From: Actinomycetota bacterium
Lineage (GTDB): Bacteria > Actinomycetota > Thermoleophilia > UBA2241
Assembly (NCBI GenBank): GCA_003132645.1
Contig: PKYM01000254.1
Span: 189 to 10,637, forward strand
Reading direction: 5' to 3'
DNA: 10,449 bases
Shown: positions 1-5,574 of the stretch, in pieces
Layout: every line of letters starts with the position of its first letter
Numbering within the stretch: the first letter of the stretch is position 1
Made by a program: the position numbers and the translations under genes
The notes under the pieces: model-generated
The model's input: the letters and a program-made list of their open reading frames with translations, nothing else
Databases searched by the model: none
What the model was told of the DNA's origin: nothing

Positions 1-66
1 CGACCGCTCACGACCCGACCGCTCACGACCCGACCGCTCACGACCCGAGCGCTCACGACCCGAGCG
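1..66 (+). repeat. 15-bp tandem repeat encoding TAHDP/SAHDP pentapeptides
   Basis: Four consecutive 15-bp copies (1-15, 16-30, 31-45, 46-60) and a partial fifth are seen. The first three are identical (CGACCGCTCACGACC); the fourth differs by one base (C to G), turning Thr into Ser. Because the unit is 15 bp it stays in the selB frame and yields TAHDP, TAHDP, TAHDP, SAHDP, then a Pro/Ala-rich linker before the GTPase domain. The array may continue upstream of the window. Such arrays change length by slippage without shifting the frame. Confidence 0.9.
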
Positions 67-2072
67 CGCCGGATCAGGCTGCCGCCGGCCGGCCGGCGAC
101 CGAGCTGCCGCTCACCCTCGGCACGGCCGGGCACATCGATCACGGCAAGACGGCCCTCGTCACGCGCCTGACCGGCACCAACACCGACCGGCTGCGCGAG
201 GAGCGCGAGCGGGGCATCTCGATCGAGCTGGGCTACGCCGAGCTCGAGCTCCCCGGCGGGCAGCGCCTCAGCGTGGTCGACGTGCCCGGTCACGAGCGCT
301 TCGTGCGCACGATGGTGGCCGGCGCCAGCGGCATCGATCTGTTCCTGCTCGTGGTCGCCGCCGACGACGGCGTCATGCCGCAGACCGTCGAGCACCTCGC
401 CGTGATCGAGCTGCTGGGCGTCGAGCGCGGCGTCGTGGCGCTCACCAAGGCCGACCTGGTCGACGACGAATTGCTCGAGATGGCTCGCAACGACGTCGCG
501 CGATTCCTGTCGGAGACGCCCTATGCCGGGGCGCCGGTCGTCGTGGTCAGCGCGCGCGACGGTCGCGGATTGGCGGAGCTGCGGGACGCCCTGGCGCGGG
601 TGGCCGGCGAGGCCGCGACGGGGCGCCGCACTGGACCGGCGCGACTGCCGGTCGATCGGGTCTTCACCCTGAAGGGCATCGGCACCGTGGTCACCGGCAC
701 GCTCTGGCGGGGCGCGGTGCGCGCCGGCGACCGGCTGATCGTGCAGCCCTCGGGCATCTCGGTGACGGTGCGCTCCGTGCAGATGCACGAGCGAGCGGTC
801 GAGGCCGCGAGCGCCGGCCGTCGCGTGGCCCTGGGGCTGCGCGGCGCCGACCGCGCGACGCTCGAGCGCGGCGTGTGGCTGGTCGGTCCCGAGGCCGCCC
901 GCCGGCATGTCCCGAGCCGCTCCTTCGCCGCGGCGGTGCGGCTCGTCGCGTCGGCGCGCACGCTCAAGACCGGGCAGACGGTGCGGCTGCACCACGGCAC
1001 CGCGCAGCACCTGGCGCACCTCGCCTTTCTCGATCGCCGCGAGCTGCGGGCGGGAGAAGAGGCGGTGACGATCGTGCGGCTCGACGGCCTCGCCGCACTC
1101 GAGCCGCACGATCGCTTCATCCTGCGTTCGCTGTCGCCGGGGCAGACCGTGGGCGGTGGGGTCGTGCTCGACGCGGCGCCCCGCCGCTTTCGCGAGCGCG
1201 GTACCCATCTTGCCTTTCTGGCCGCCGTCGCCGCCGACGACCTCAGCCGGGCCTGCCTGCTGCTGGCGGCCGACCACGGCTTCGCCGGTGTGGCGGCTGC
1301 CGATCTGGCCGCCGTGGGTATGGAGCCGGAGGAGGCGAGCAGCACGCTGGCGGCGCTCGCCGGCGCGGGCGAGCTGGAGACGGCCGGCGATGGCGCGCTG
1401 CGCGATAGTCCGACGTCATCCGCCGCGCCCTCCACGCGTTCGTCGCGCCCCGACGAACGGCGCTGGTTTGCCGCCGGTACGTTGGCCAGGGTCGCGGCCG
1501 CGGCAGGGACCGTGCTCGAGCGCCGCGCCGGGCAGCATCCGGACAACCCGTTCGTGGCGCTTGCCGAGCTCGCCGCCGCCGTCCCGCGGTTCCCGCTCGA
1601 GGCGTTGACGGTCGTCGCGGCGCGCCTCGTCGAGCAGGGTGCGGTCGTCGAACGCGGCGGTGGCTACGGTCTCGCCGGCGCCGGCGATGCCCTGGCGCCT
1701 GCCCAGGAGGCCCTTGCGGCGCGCGTCGGCGAGCGGCTCACGGCGGCGCGATTCGCGCCGCCCACGCTCGCCTCACTCGAAGAGGAGCTGGAGAGCGGCA
1801 GGCGCGACCTCGTGACGGTCCTCGAGGTCTTGACGCGGCGCGGCCTTGCGGTGCGCGCCGACAAGGATCTTTGGTTCGCGCGGGCGGCGGTCGACGAGGC
1901 GCGCGAGCGCCTCGAAGAGGCGCTCGCGCGCCTCGTCCAGATCACGCTCGCACAGTACCGCGACGAGCTCGGCACGGGTCGCCGTCACGCGCAGGCGCTG
2001 CTTGAGATCTTCGACAGAGAGGGTCTCACGCAGCGCCGCGGCGAGACGCGGGTGCTGCGCGGGCGTCGCTAG
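1..2072 (+). CDS. selB: Selenocysteine-specific translation elongation factor SelB (5' end outside window)
   Basis: This GTPase brings selenocysteinyl-tRNA(Sec) to the ribosome at UGA codons marked by a SECIS hairpin. Codons run in frame from base 3 to the TAG at 2070-2072, giving 689 visible residues. G1 (GHIDHGKT) is at 129-152, a SelB-like switch I (RGISIELGYAELEL) follows, G3 (DVPGHE) is at 279-296 and G4 (TKAD) at 444-455. Beta-barrel domains come next (VFTLKGIGTVVTGTL), then winged-helix repeats ending in a typical SelB tail (ITLAQYRDELGTGRRHAQALL). These C-terminal helices bind SECIS RNA in known SelB. No ATG, GTG or TTG precedes the GTPase domain in the window, so the start lies upstream. 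SelB normally begins almost directly with the G1 strand; here at least 38 extra residues precede it, mostly a TAHDP repeat. An upstream selA would be typical but is not visible. Function is very sure; the N-terminus is uncertain. Confidence 0.95.
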   Translation, partial: TAHDPTAHDPTAHDPSAHDPSAPDQAAAGRPATELPLTLGTAGHIDHGKTALVTRLTGTNTDRLREERERGISIELGYAELELPGGQRLSVVDVPGHERFVRTMVAGASGIDLFLLVVAADDGVMPQTVEHLAVIELLGVERGVVALTKADLVDDELLEMARNDVARFLSETPYAGAPVVVVSARDGRGLAELRDALARVAGEAATGRRTGPARLPVDRVFTLKGIGTVVTGTLWRGAVRAGDRLIVQPSGISVTVRSVQMHERAVEAASAGRRVALGLRGADRATLERGVWLVGPEAARRHVPSRSFAAAVRLVASARTLKTGQTVRLHHGTAQHLAHLAFLDRRELRAGEEAVTIVRLDGLAALEPHDRFILRSLSPGQTVGGGVVLDAAPRRFRERGTHLAFLAAVAADDLSRACLLLAADHGFAGVAAADLAAVGMEPEEASSTLAALAGAGELETAGDGALRDSPTSSAAPSTRSSRPDERRWFAAGTLARVAAAAGTVLERRAGQHPDNPFVALAELAAAVPRFPLEALTVVAARLVEQGAVVERGGGYGLAGAGDALAPAQEALAARVGERLTAARFAPPTLASLEEELESGRRDLVTVLEVLTRRGLAVRADKDLWFARAAVDEARERLEEALARLVQITLAQYRDELGTGRRHAQALLEIFDREGLTQRRGETRVLRGRR

Positions 2073-2106
2073 AGGAGTCGGGCGGAACGGTCGGGCTGCG
2101 TCGTGC

Positions 2107-2126
2107 AGGCGGCGAGAGCGTCGCCT
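2107..2126. terminator. Hairpin at the convergent selB / NlpC-P60 junction, possible bidirectional terminator
   Basis: An 8-bp stem with one G-U pair (arms 2107-2114 and 2119-2126, 4-nt loop) lies 34 bp after the selB stop and overlaps the stop codon of the opposing gene. Its position between convergent genes suits a shared terminator. Neither strand has a T-run after the stem, so intrinsic termination is doubtful. Confidence 0.35.
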
Positions 2127-3219
2127 AAGGCCGTCCGACGCCGAAGAAGTCGCCGCCGAAGGCTGAGTCGTAGCGCACGTCGACGCCGGTGTAGGGCGCG
2201 TCGATCATGGAGCCGCCGCCGACATAGATGCCGACGTGGTGGATGCCACCCGCCGAGAAGCCGAAGAAGACGAGGTCGCCGGGCTGCGCCGCGCTCTGGG
2301 CGACCGGCGTGCAGTCGGCGTACTGCATGGCGGCGTTGTGCGGCAGCGAGACGCCGACCTGGGCATAGCAGTACATGACCAGTCCGGAGCAGTCGAAGCC
2401 GCTCGGGCTGGCGCCGCCCCACACGTAGGGGACGCCGAGGTACCGCGCCGCGATGCTCACGACCGAGCCGTGGGCGCCGGCCGTGGAGGTCGTGCCACCG
2501 CCACCGTCGCCGCCGCCAGACTGGACTTGCGGCGCGGCCTGCGCGGCCGCGGCGGCCTTAGCCGCGGCTGCTGCTCTCCCGGCGGCGGCCTTGGCCGCCG
2601 CCGCTGCCGCTGCTTGCATGTTCGCGATCTGCTTCTGGACGCCGCGCAGCATGGTCTGGCGGCTCTGCAGGTCGGAGTAGATCTGCTGCTTGGTCGAGGC
2701 GCGCTGGGCGACCAGTGTCTTGGCCTGCCGGCCCTCGGCGAGCAGCGCCACGCGCCGCTCCGAGACCTGCTTCTTGAGCGCCTGGATGGTGCTGACCGTG
2801 GCGCTGTCGCTCTGGCCGACCTGGCGCATGGCGTTGACCTCGGTCACGAGGTTGTCGAAGCTGCGGGTCGAGAGCAGAACGTCGAGCACGCTGGCCTTGG
2901 TCTGCTTGTACATCGAGACGACGCGCTGCGTGAGGAGCTGACGGGCGACGAGCAGGTTGTAGCGCGCGATGCGCAGCTGCTGCTCGTTGACATGGATCTG
3001 GCCCTGGACCGTGGCGAGCTTCTGCGAAGCCGCGTCGTAGGCCTCGACAGCGAACTCCATCTTGGTGTTGAGCGCCGAGACCTGCGCCGCGATCTGCGTG
3101 GCCTGGGCCTTCTTCTGGGCGATCGTGGCGCCTGAGGCGAGCCCCGGCGCGATCGTGCAGAAGAGCATCGACGCAAGGAAGATGAAGAGAGCTGGGACGA
3201 GTAGTCTGCGCTGCTGCAT
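2125..3219 (-). CDS. Secreted coiled-coil NlpC/P60 peptidoglycan endopeptidase
   Basis: This is a predicted exported cell-wall hydrolase of 364 aa. Residues 1-31 are a signal peptide: basic MQQRR, a hydrophobic core, then GLASGA. Residues about 32-205 are rich in Gln, Ala, Lys and Val in heptad style, a long coiled coil as in RipA/CwlO-type hydrolases. Residues about 203-229 are an Ala/Lys tract, followed by a Gly/Ser/Thr linker, then the NlpC/P60 (C40) domain at about 250-364. The catalytic Cys is in FDCSGL (C277) and the His in HHVGIY (H328). The third position, 12 residues on, is Asp (MIDAP, D340) where many family members have His. The family cleaves peptide stems of peptidoglycan, usually next to meso-diaminopimelate. 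The start is set by AAAGGAGG at 3227-3234, 7 nt before the ATG. The gene converges on selB and appears monocistronic. Family is sure; the exact bond cut and partners are unknown. Confidence 0.93.
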   Translation of the reverse strand: MQQRRLLVPALFIFLASMLFCTIAPGLASGATIAQKKAQATQIAAQVSALNTKMEFAVEAYDAASQKLATVQGQIHVNEQQLRIARYNLLVARQLLTQRVVSMYKQTKASVLDVLLSTRSFDNLVTEVNAMRQVGQSDSATVSTIQALKKQVSERRVALLAEGRQAKTLVAQRASTKQQIYSDLQSRQTMLRGVQKQIANMQAAAAAAAKAAAGRAAAAAKAAAAAQAAPQVQSGGGDGGGGTTSTAGAHGSVVSIAARYLGVPYVWGGASPSGFDCSGLVMYCYAQVGVSLPHNAAMQYADCTPVAQSAAQPGDLVFFGFSAGGIHHVGIYVGGGSMIDAPYTGVDVRYDSAFGGDFFGVGRP

Positions 3220-3235
3220 GCCGTCGCCTCCTTTC

Positions 3236-3263
3236 GGGACTCACGATCGGTGCCACGAGTCCC
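3236..3263 (-). promoter_or_regulatory. Leader hairpin just upstream of the NlpC/P60 ribosome binding site
   Basis: On the minus strand a perfect 7-bp stem, GGGACTC paired with GAGTCCC, encloses a 14-nt loop. It ends one base before the Shine-Dalgarno site (3227-3234). It lies at the 3' end of a leader of about 110 nt predicted from the promoter at 3338-3366. It could stabilise the mRNA or influence ribosome access. I could not match the leader to a known riboswitch class. Confidence 0.4.
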
Positions 3264-3337
3264 TGAGGTGCGCGCGTGTTTGTCGTGCGCTACGTTGTCT
3301 TTGGGGCCTGCGCCCGCGGTGGGGCACGAACCCGGGG

Positions 3338-3366
3338 ACCCTACCACATTGCTACGACTCGTTCAA
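3338..3366 (-). promoter_or_regulatory. Predicted sigma-70-type promoter of the NlpC/P60 gene
   Basis: Read on the minus strand, TTGAAC (3366-3361) is followed after exactly 17 nt by TAGGGT (3343-3338), a form common in actinobacterial -10 boxes. Transcription would start near 3331, leaving a 5' leader of about 110 nt. Assigned by pattern and spacing only. Confidence 0.55.
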
Positions 3367-3506
3367 ACGACCCGACGCTCGGGCCTTCCGGTTCACATCG
3401 GCCCGTTGGCGCCGCCTCTTGAGCTCGCGGCGAGGTCGACTGTAAGCGGCCTTGCCGCGCGCTCATGCTAAGGAGAGTTCGCCCTCGCGCCCGCTGCACC
3501 TTCCCG

Positions 3507-3603
3507 CCGCCGGCCACGAGATCGGTCACCGCGCCGCCGCCCGGTCACGGCGCTGCCGCTTGACCGGCCACGAGATCGGTCATCACACGCGCCGCTTGAC
3601 CGG
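3507..3603. repeat. Duplicated 19-bp blocks 54 bp apart, with an inverted repeat
   Basis: The block CCGGCCACGAGATCGGTCA occurs identically at 3510-3528 and 3564-3582. A second word, GCCGCTTGACCGG, occurs at 3555-3567 and 3591-3603. The second 19-bp copy completes a dyad: TGACCG (3561-3566), 10 nt, CGGTCA (3577-3582). A weaker partial copy, CCGGTCACGG, is at 3541-3550. The set could be an operator cluster for the rightward operon, or the remains of a mobile-element end with several transposase-binding repeats. The repeats are directly visible; the role is not known. Confidence 0.6.
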
Positions 3604-3615
3604 TGGCGGTCGGCT

Positions 3616-3777
3616 TCAGGCCAGAGCCGGCTCGGTCGGCGAGAACGACACGACGCGGTTCGCGTCGTAGGAGTCGACCACGCACATGGCTCTCGCCGCC
3701 AGGGGGATCTTCTCGCCGCTCAAGCCGTGCGGATAGCCGCCGCGGTCCACCTTGGCCGCGCGCGCGAGCAGATGATA
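3616..3777 (-). pseudogene. Degraded HD-GYP domain fragment
   Basis: The minus-strand frame ending at the TGA at 3618-3616 reads VDRGGYPHGLSGEKIPLAAR and then VVDSYDA. This closely follows the HD-GYP signature WDGsGYPxGLxGeeIPlxARI...VaDxYDA. HD-GYP enzymes hydrolyse cyclic-di-GMP. Only about 50 codons remain. The HHE metal ligands expected just before are missing (the frame reads YHLLARAAK), and the tail decays into RVVSFSPTEPALA. No promoter, start or domain body is visible upstream on the minus strand, where the SDR gene now lies. It is best read as a relic left by rearrangement. The similarity is judged by eye against the remembered family consensus. Confidence 0.6.
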
Positions 3778-3781
3778 GCTT
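3752..3781 (+). promoter_or_regulatory. Possible promoter of the SDR / GcvP-like operon
   Basis: TTGGCC (3752-3757) and TAGCTT (3776-3781) are 18 nt apart. Transcription would begin near 3788, about 45 nt before the first SDR start. Both boxes are imperfect and lie inside the HD-GYP relic. Low-confidence pattern match. Confidence 0.3.
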
Positions 3782-3832
3782 GGCGGCGACGAGACTCCCG
3801 ACTTCAGGCCGAAAGCGAAAGGGGCGCGACTC

Positions 3833-4624
3833 ATGGAGCGCAGGGGACGACTGGCCGGCAAGGTGGCCCTGATCACGGGCGTAGCCAAGCGCGACGGCAT
3901 CGGCTTTGCCACGGCGCGGGTGTTCGCCGAAGAAGAGGCGGCCGGGATCGCCGTGCTGGATATCGCCGAGGCCGTGCACGACTGCCCGGCGCACCTCGGC
4001 GCCCACTGCACGAGTCACACCGCCGACCTGACCAAGGCCGCCGAGGTGCAGCGGGCCGTCGACGAGGCCCTCGCCGCGCACGGTCGTATCGACGTCCTCG
4101 TCAACAACGCCGGGATGGTCGTCTTCGGTCAGGACGAGGACTTCGCCGCCTTCCAGGACATGAGCGAGCGCCAGTGGGACTTCGGCATCGCCATCAACCT
4201 GAAGAGCCAGTTCCTCGTGACGCGGGCCGTCGTGCCGCACATGATCGAGCACGGCTACGGGCGCATCGTCAATGTCTCGTCGGCGACCGGTCCGGTGGTC
4301 GCCAACCCGGAGGAGTCGGCGTACTGCGCCGCCAAGGCAGGCGTGCTGGGCCTGACGCGCGGCCTGGCGCTCGACGTCGCCCGGTACGGCGTCACGGTCA
4401 ACGCGGTCGGCCCAGGCTGGGTGGCGACCGGCTCGCAGGCTGACGGCGAGGACGTGGGCGGGCTGAACACGCCGCTCAAGCGTTCCGGACGGCCCGACGA
4501 GATCGCCCGGCTGATCTGTTTTCTGGCCTCCGACGACGCCAGCTACATCACTGGGCAGCTCGTAGTGATCGACGGCGGCAACACCATCCAGGAGTACAAG
4601 GGGCCGAGCGAGCTGTACTACTGA
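3833..4624 (+). CDS. Short-chain dehydrogenase/reductase, first gene of the GcvP-like cassette
   Basis: This is a classical SDR of 263 aa, probably a cytosolic NAD(H)-dependent alcohol or ketone oxidoreductase. The Rossmann motif is TGVAKRDGIG (residues 15-24), two residues longer than the usual TGxxxGIG. Asp43 at the end of strand beta-2 favours NAD over NADP. NNAG is at 91-94, the structural Asn at 122, and the catalytic Ser, Tyr and Lys at about 150, 164 and 168 (YCAAK). The late VIDGGN motif is present. The start is the ATG preceded by AAAGGGG at 3818-3824. The SDR fold does not reveal the substrate. Co-orientation with a second SDR and two GcvP-like subunits suggests one catabolic pathway. 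It ends 111 bp before the next gene, so a separate promoter for that gene is possible. Confidence 0.9.
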   Translation: MERRGRLAGKVALITGVAKRDGIGFATARVFAEEEAAGIAVLDIAEAVHDCPAHLGAHCTSHTADLTKAAEVQRAVDEALAAHGRIDVLVNNAGMVVFGQDEDFAAFQDMSERQWDFGIAINLKSQFLVTRAVVPHMIEHGYGRIVNVSSATGPVVANPEESAYCAAKAGVLGLTRGLALDVARYGVTVNAVGPGWVATGSQADGEDVGGLNTPLKRSGRPDEIARLICFLASDDASYITGQLVVIDGGNTIQEYKGPSELYY

Positions 4625-4735
4625 GCGACGCGCCACTGTAAGCTTGCCGATGTCGAGCCAGCGTCCCTTGTCTTTCTTCTCGCCGTCACGCGCCGCTTCT
4701 CGGCGACCGGCGACCCGGGCGCTAAGGGGGGTGCC

Positions 4736-5536
4736 ATGACCGCGGAGTTCGAAAACCGGGTGATTCTGATCACGGGTGCGGCGGGGGGCATCGGCAAGGC
4801 GGTCGCCCACCGCTTTCTTGCCGCCGGGGCCCAGGTCTTTGCCGCCGACCTGAACGGCGTCCGGCTCAAGGCCACGGTCGACGAGATAGGCGCGACGCCG
4901 GGCGCCACGATCTACCCTATCGAAGCCGACGTCAGCGTGGTGGGCGACTGTGAACGCATGGTGGCGGTGACGGTCGCCGGCGCAGGCCGTCTCGACACCC
5001 TGGTGAACTGCGCCGGTCTCTGGGTCGAGGGCCCCAGCGAGACCATGACCGAAGCCGACTGGGATCGCGTCGTCTCGGTCAATCTCAAGGGCACCTTCTT
5101 CTGCTGTCGCTACGCCATCCCCGAACTGCGCAAGACCCAGGGCTGCATCGTCAACCTCTCCTCGGACGCCGGCGTCGTGGGCACGCCCCAAACGGCGATC
5201 TACACGGCCTCCAAGGGCGGCGTGAGCCTGCTCACCAAGTCGCTCGCGCTCGAACTGGCCCCCGACCTCGTGCGCGTCAACGCGGTCTGTCCGGCCGACG
5301 TCATGACCCCCATGCTGCAGTATCAGGCCGACACGTTCGGCAACGGCGACCCCGACGGCTACTTAAGACGTTTGCTCGCCAACTATCCGCAGGGCCGGCG
5401 GGCGCGCTTCATCAGGCCCGACGAGGTGGCCGAGCTCGTCTGCTACCTGGCGAGCGAAAAGGCGGCGCCCGTCACCGGCGCCCTCCTGTCGATCGACTTC
5501 GCAATGAGCGCGGGCTACGGCAACGCCCGGCTCTGA
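4736..5536 (+). CDS. Short-chain dehydrogenase/reductase, second gene of the cassette
   Basis: This is a second, clearly different SDR of 266 aa. TGAAGGIG is at residues 13-20, and Asp38 (FAADL) points to NAD. NCAG at 91-94 replaces the usual NNAG, the structural Asn is at 116, and Ser143, Tyr156 and Lys160 (YTASK) form the catalytic set. The substrate loop after strand beta-6 reads CPADVMTPM in place of the common PGxxxT. The usual DGG near the C-terminus is replaced by IDFAMSAGYG. The start is supported by AAGGGGG at 4724-4730, 5 nt before the ATG. Codons TTA AGA CGT TTG at 5363-5374 are a rare-codon run for so GC-rich a gene. The stop is 38 bp before the GcvPA-like gene, so co-transcription is likely. 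Substrate unknown. Confidence 0.9.
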   Translation: MTAEFENRVILITGAAGGIGKAVAHRFLAAGAQVFAADLNGVRLKATVDEIGATPGATIYPIEADVSVVGDCERMVAVTVAGAGRLDTLVNCAGLWVEGPSETMTEADWDRVVSVNLKGTFFCCRYAIPELRKTQGCIVNLSSDAGVVGTPQTAIYTASKGGVSLLTKSLALELAPDLVRVNAVCPADVMTPMLQYQADTFGNGDPDGYLRRLLANYPQGRRARFIRPDEVAELVCYLASEKAAPVTGALLSIDFAMSAGYGNARL

Positions 5537-5574
5537 CCGTCCCGACGTAAAGCGGAAGGAGCGCGTGTCCTACG

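Larger units (their letters stand above)
3220..3832. other. Divergent gene-free region of about 610 bp
   Basis: No intact gene is convincing here. From left to right it holds the hydrolase leader and promoter (3220-3366), a stretch of about 110 bp where I recognise nothing (3367-3480), a repeat zone (3507-3603), a minus-strand HD-GYP relic (3616-3777), and the promoter and Shine-Dalgarno site of the SDR operon (3752-3824). Repeats beside a broken gene suggest past insertion or deletion. Confidence 0.6.

Noticed and set aside
1..66. CRISPR array at the window start
   Set aside because: The copies are directly adjacent 15-bp units without spacers and lie in frame within selB.
3220..3340. Cyclic-di-AMP (ydaO) riboswitch in the hydrolase leader
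   Set aside because: The conserved core words of that class are not present, though a different leader element remains possible.
3508..3590. Two GHEIGH motifs (HExxH metalloprotease-like) in a plus-strand frame
   Set aside because: Both come from the same duplicated 19-bp DNA block. The surrounding frame is Arg-rich and has no protease domain.
3300..3640. tRNA-like fragments (GGGTTCGTGCCCC on the minus strand, CTTCAGG loops), considered as a possible selC gene
   Set aside because: No acceptor stem or long variable arm could be paired around them, and the T-arm stem does not form.
4625..4735. Minus-strand peptide (EKKDKGRWLDIGKL) in the gap between the two SDR genes
   Set aside because: Short, without start or ribosome site, and not matched to any family I can name.
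3545..5191. Long minus-strand open frame opposite the two SDR genes
   Set aside because: It is the antisense shadow expected in GC-rich coding DNA. The plus strand carries complete SDR motifs with ribosome sites.
4618..5540. Possible UGA-selenocysteine readthrough at the TGA stops of the two SDR genes, prompted by selB
   Set aside because: The residues before the stops match normal SDR C-termini, the readthrough frames add nothing family-like, and no convincing hairpin follows at SECIS distance.
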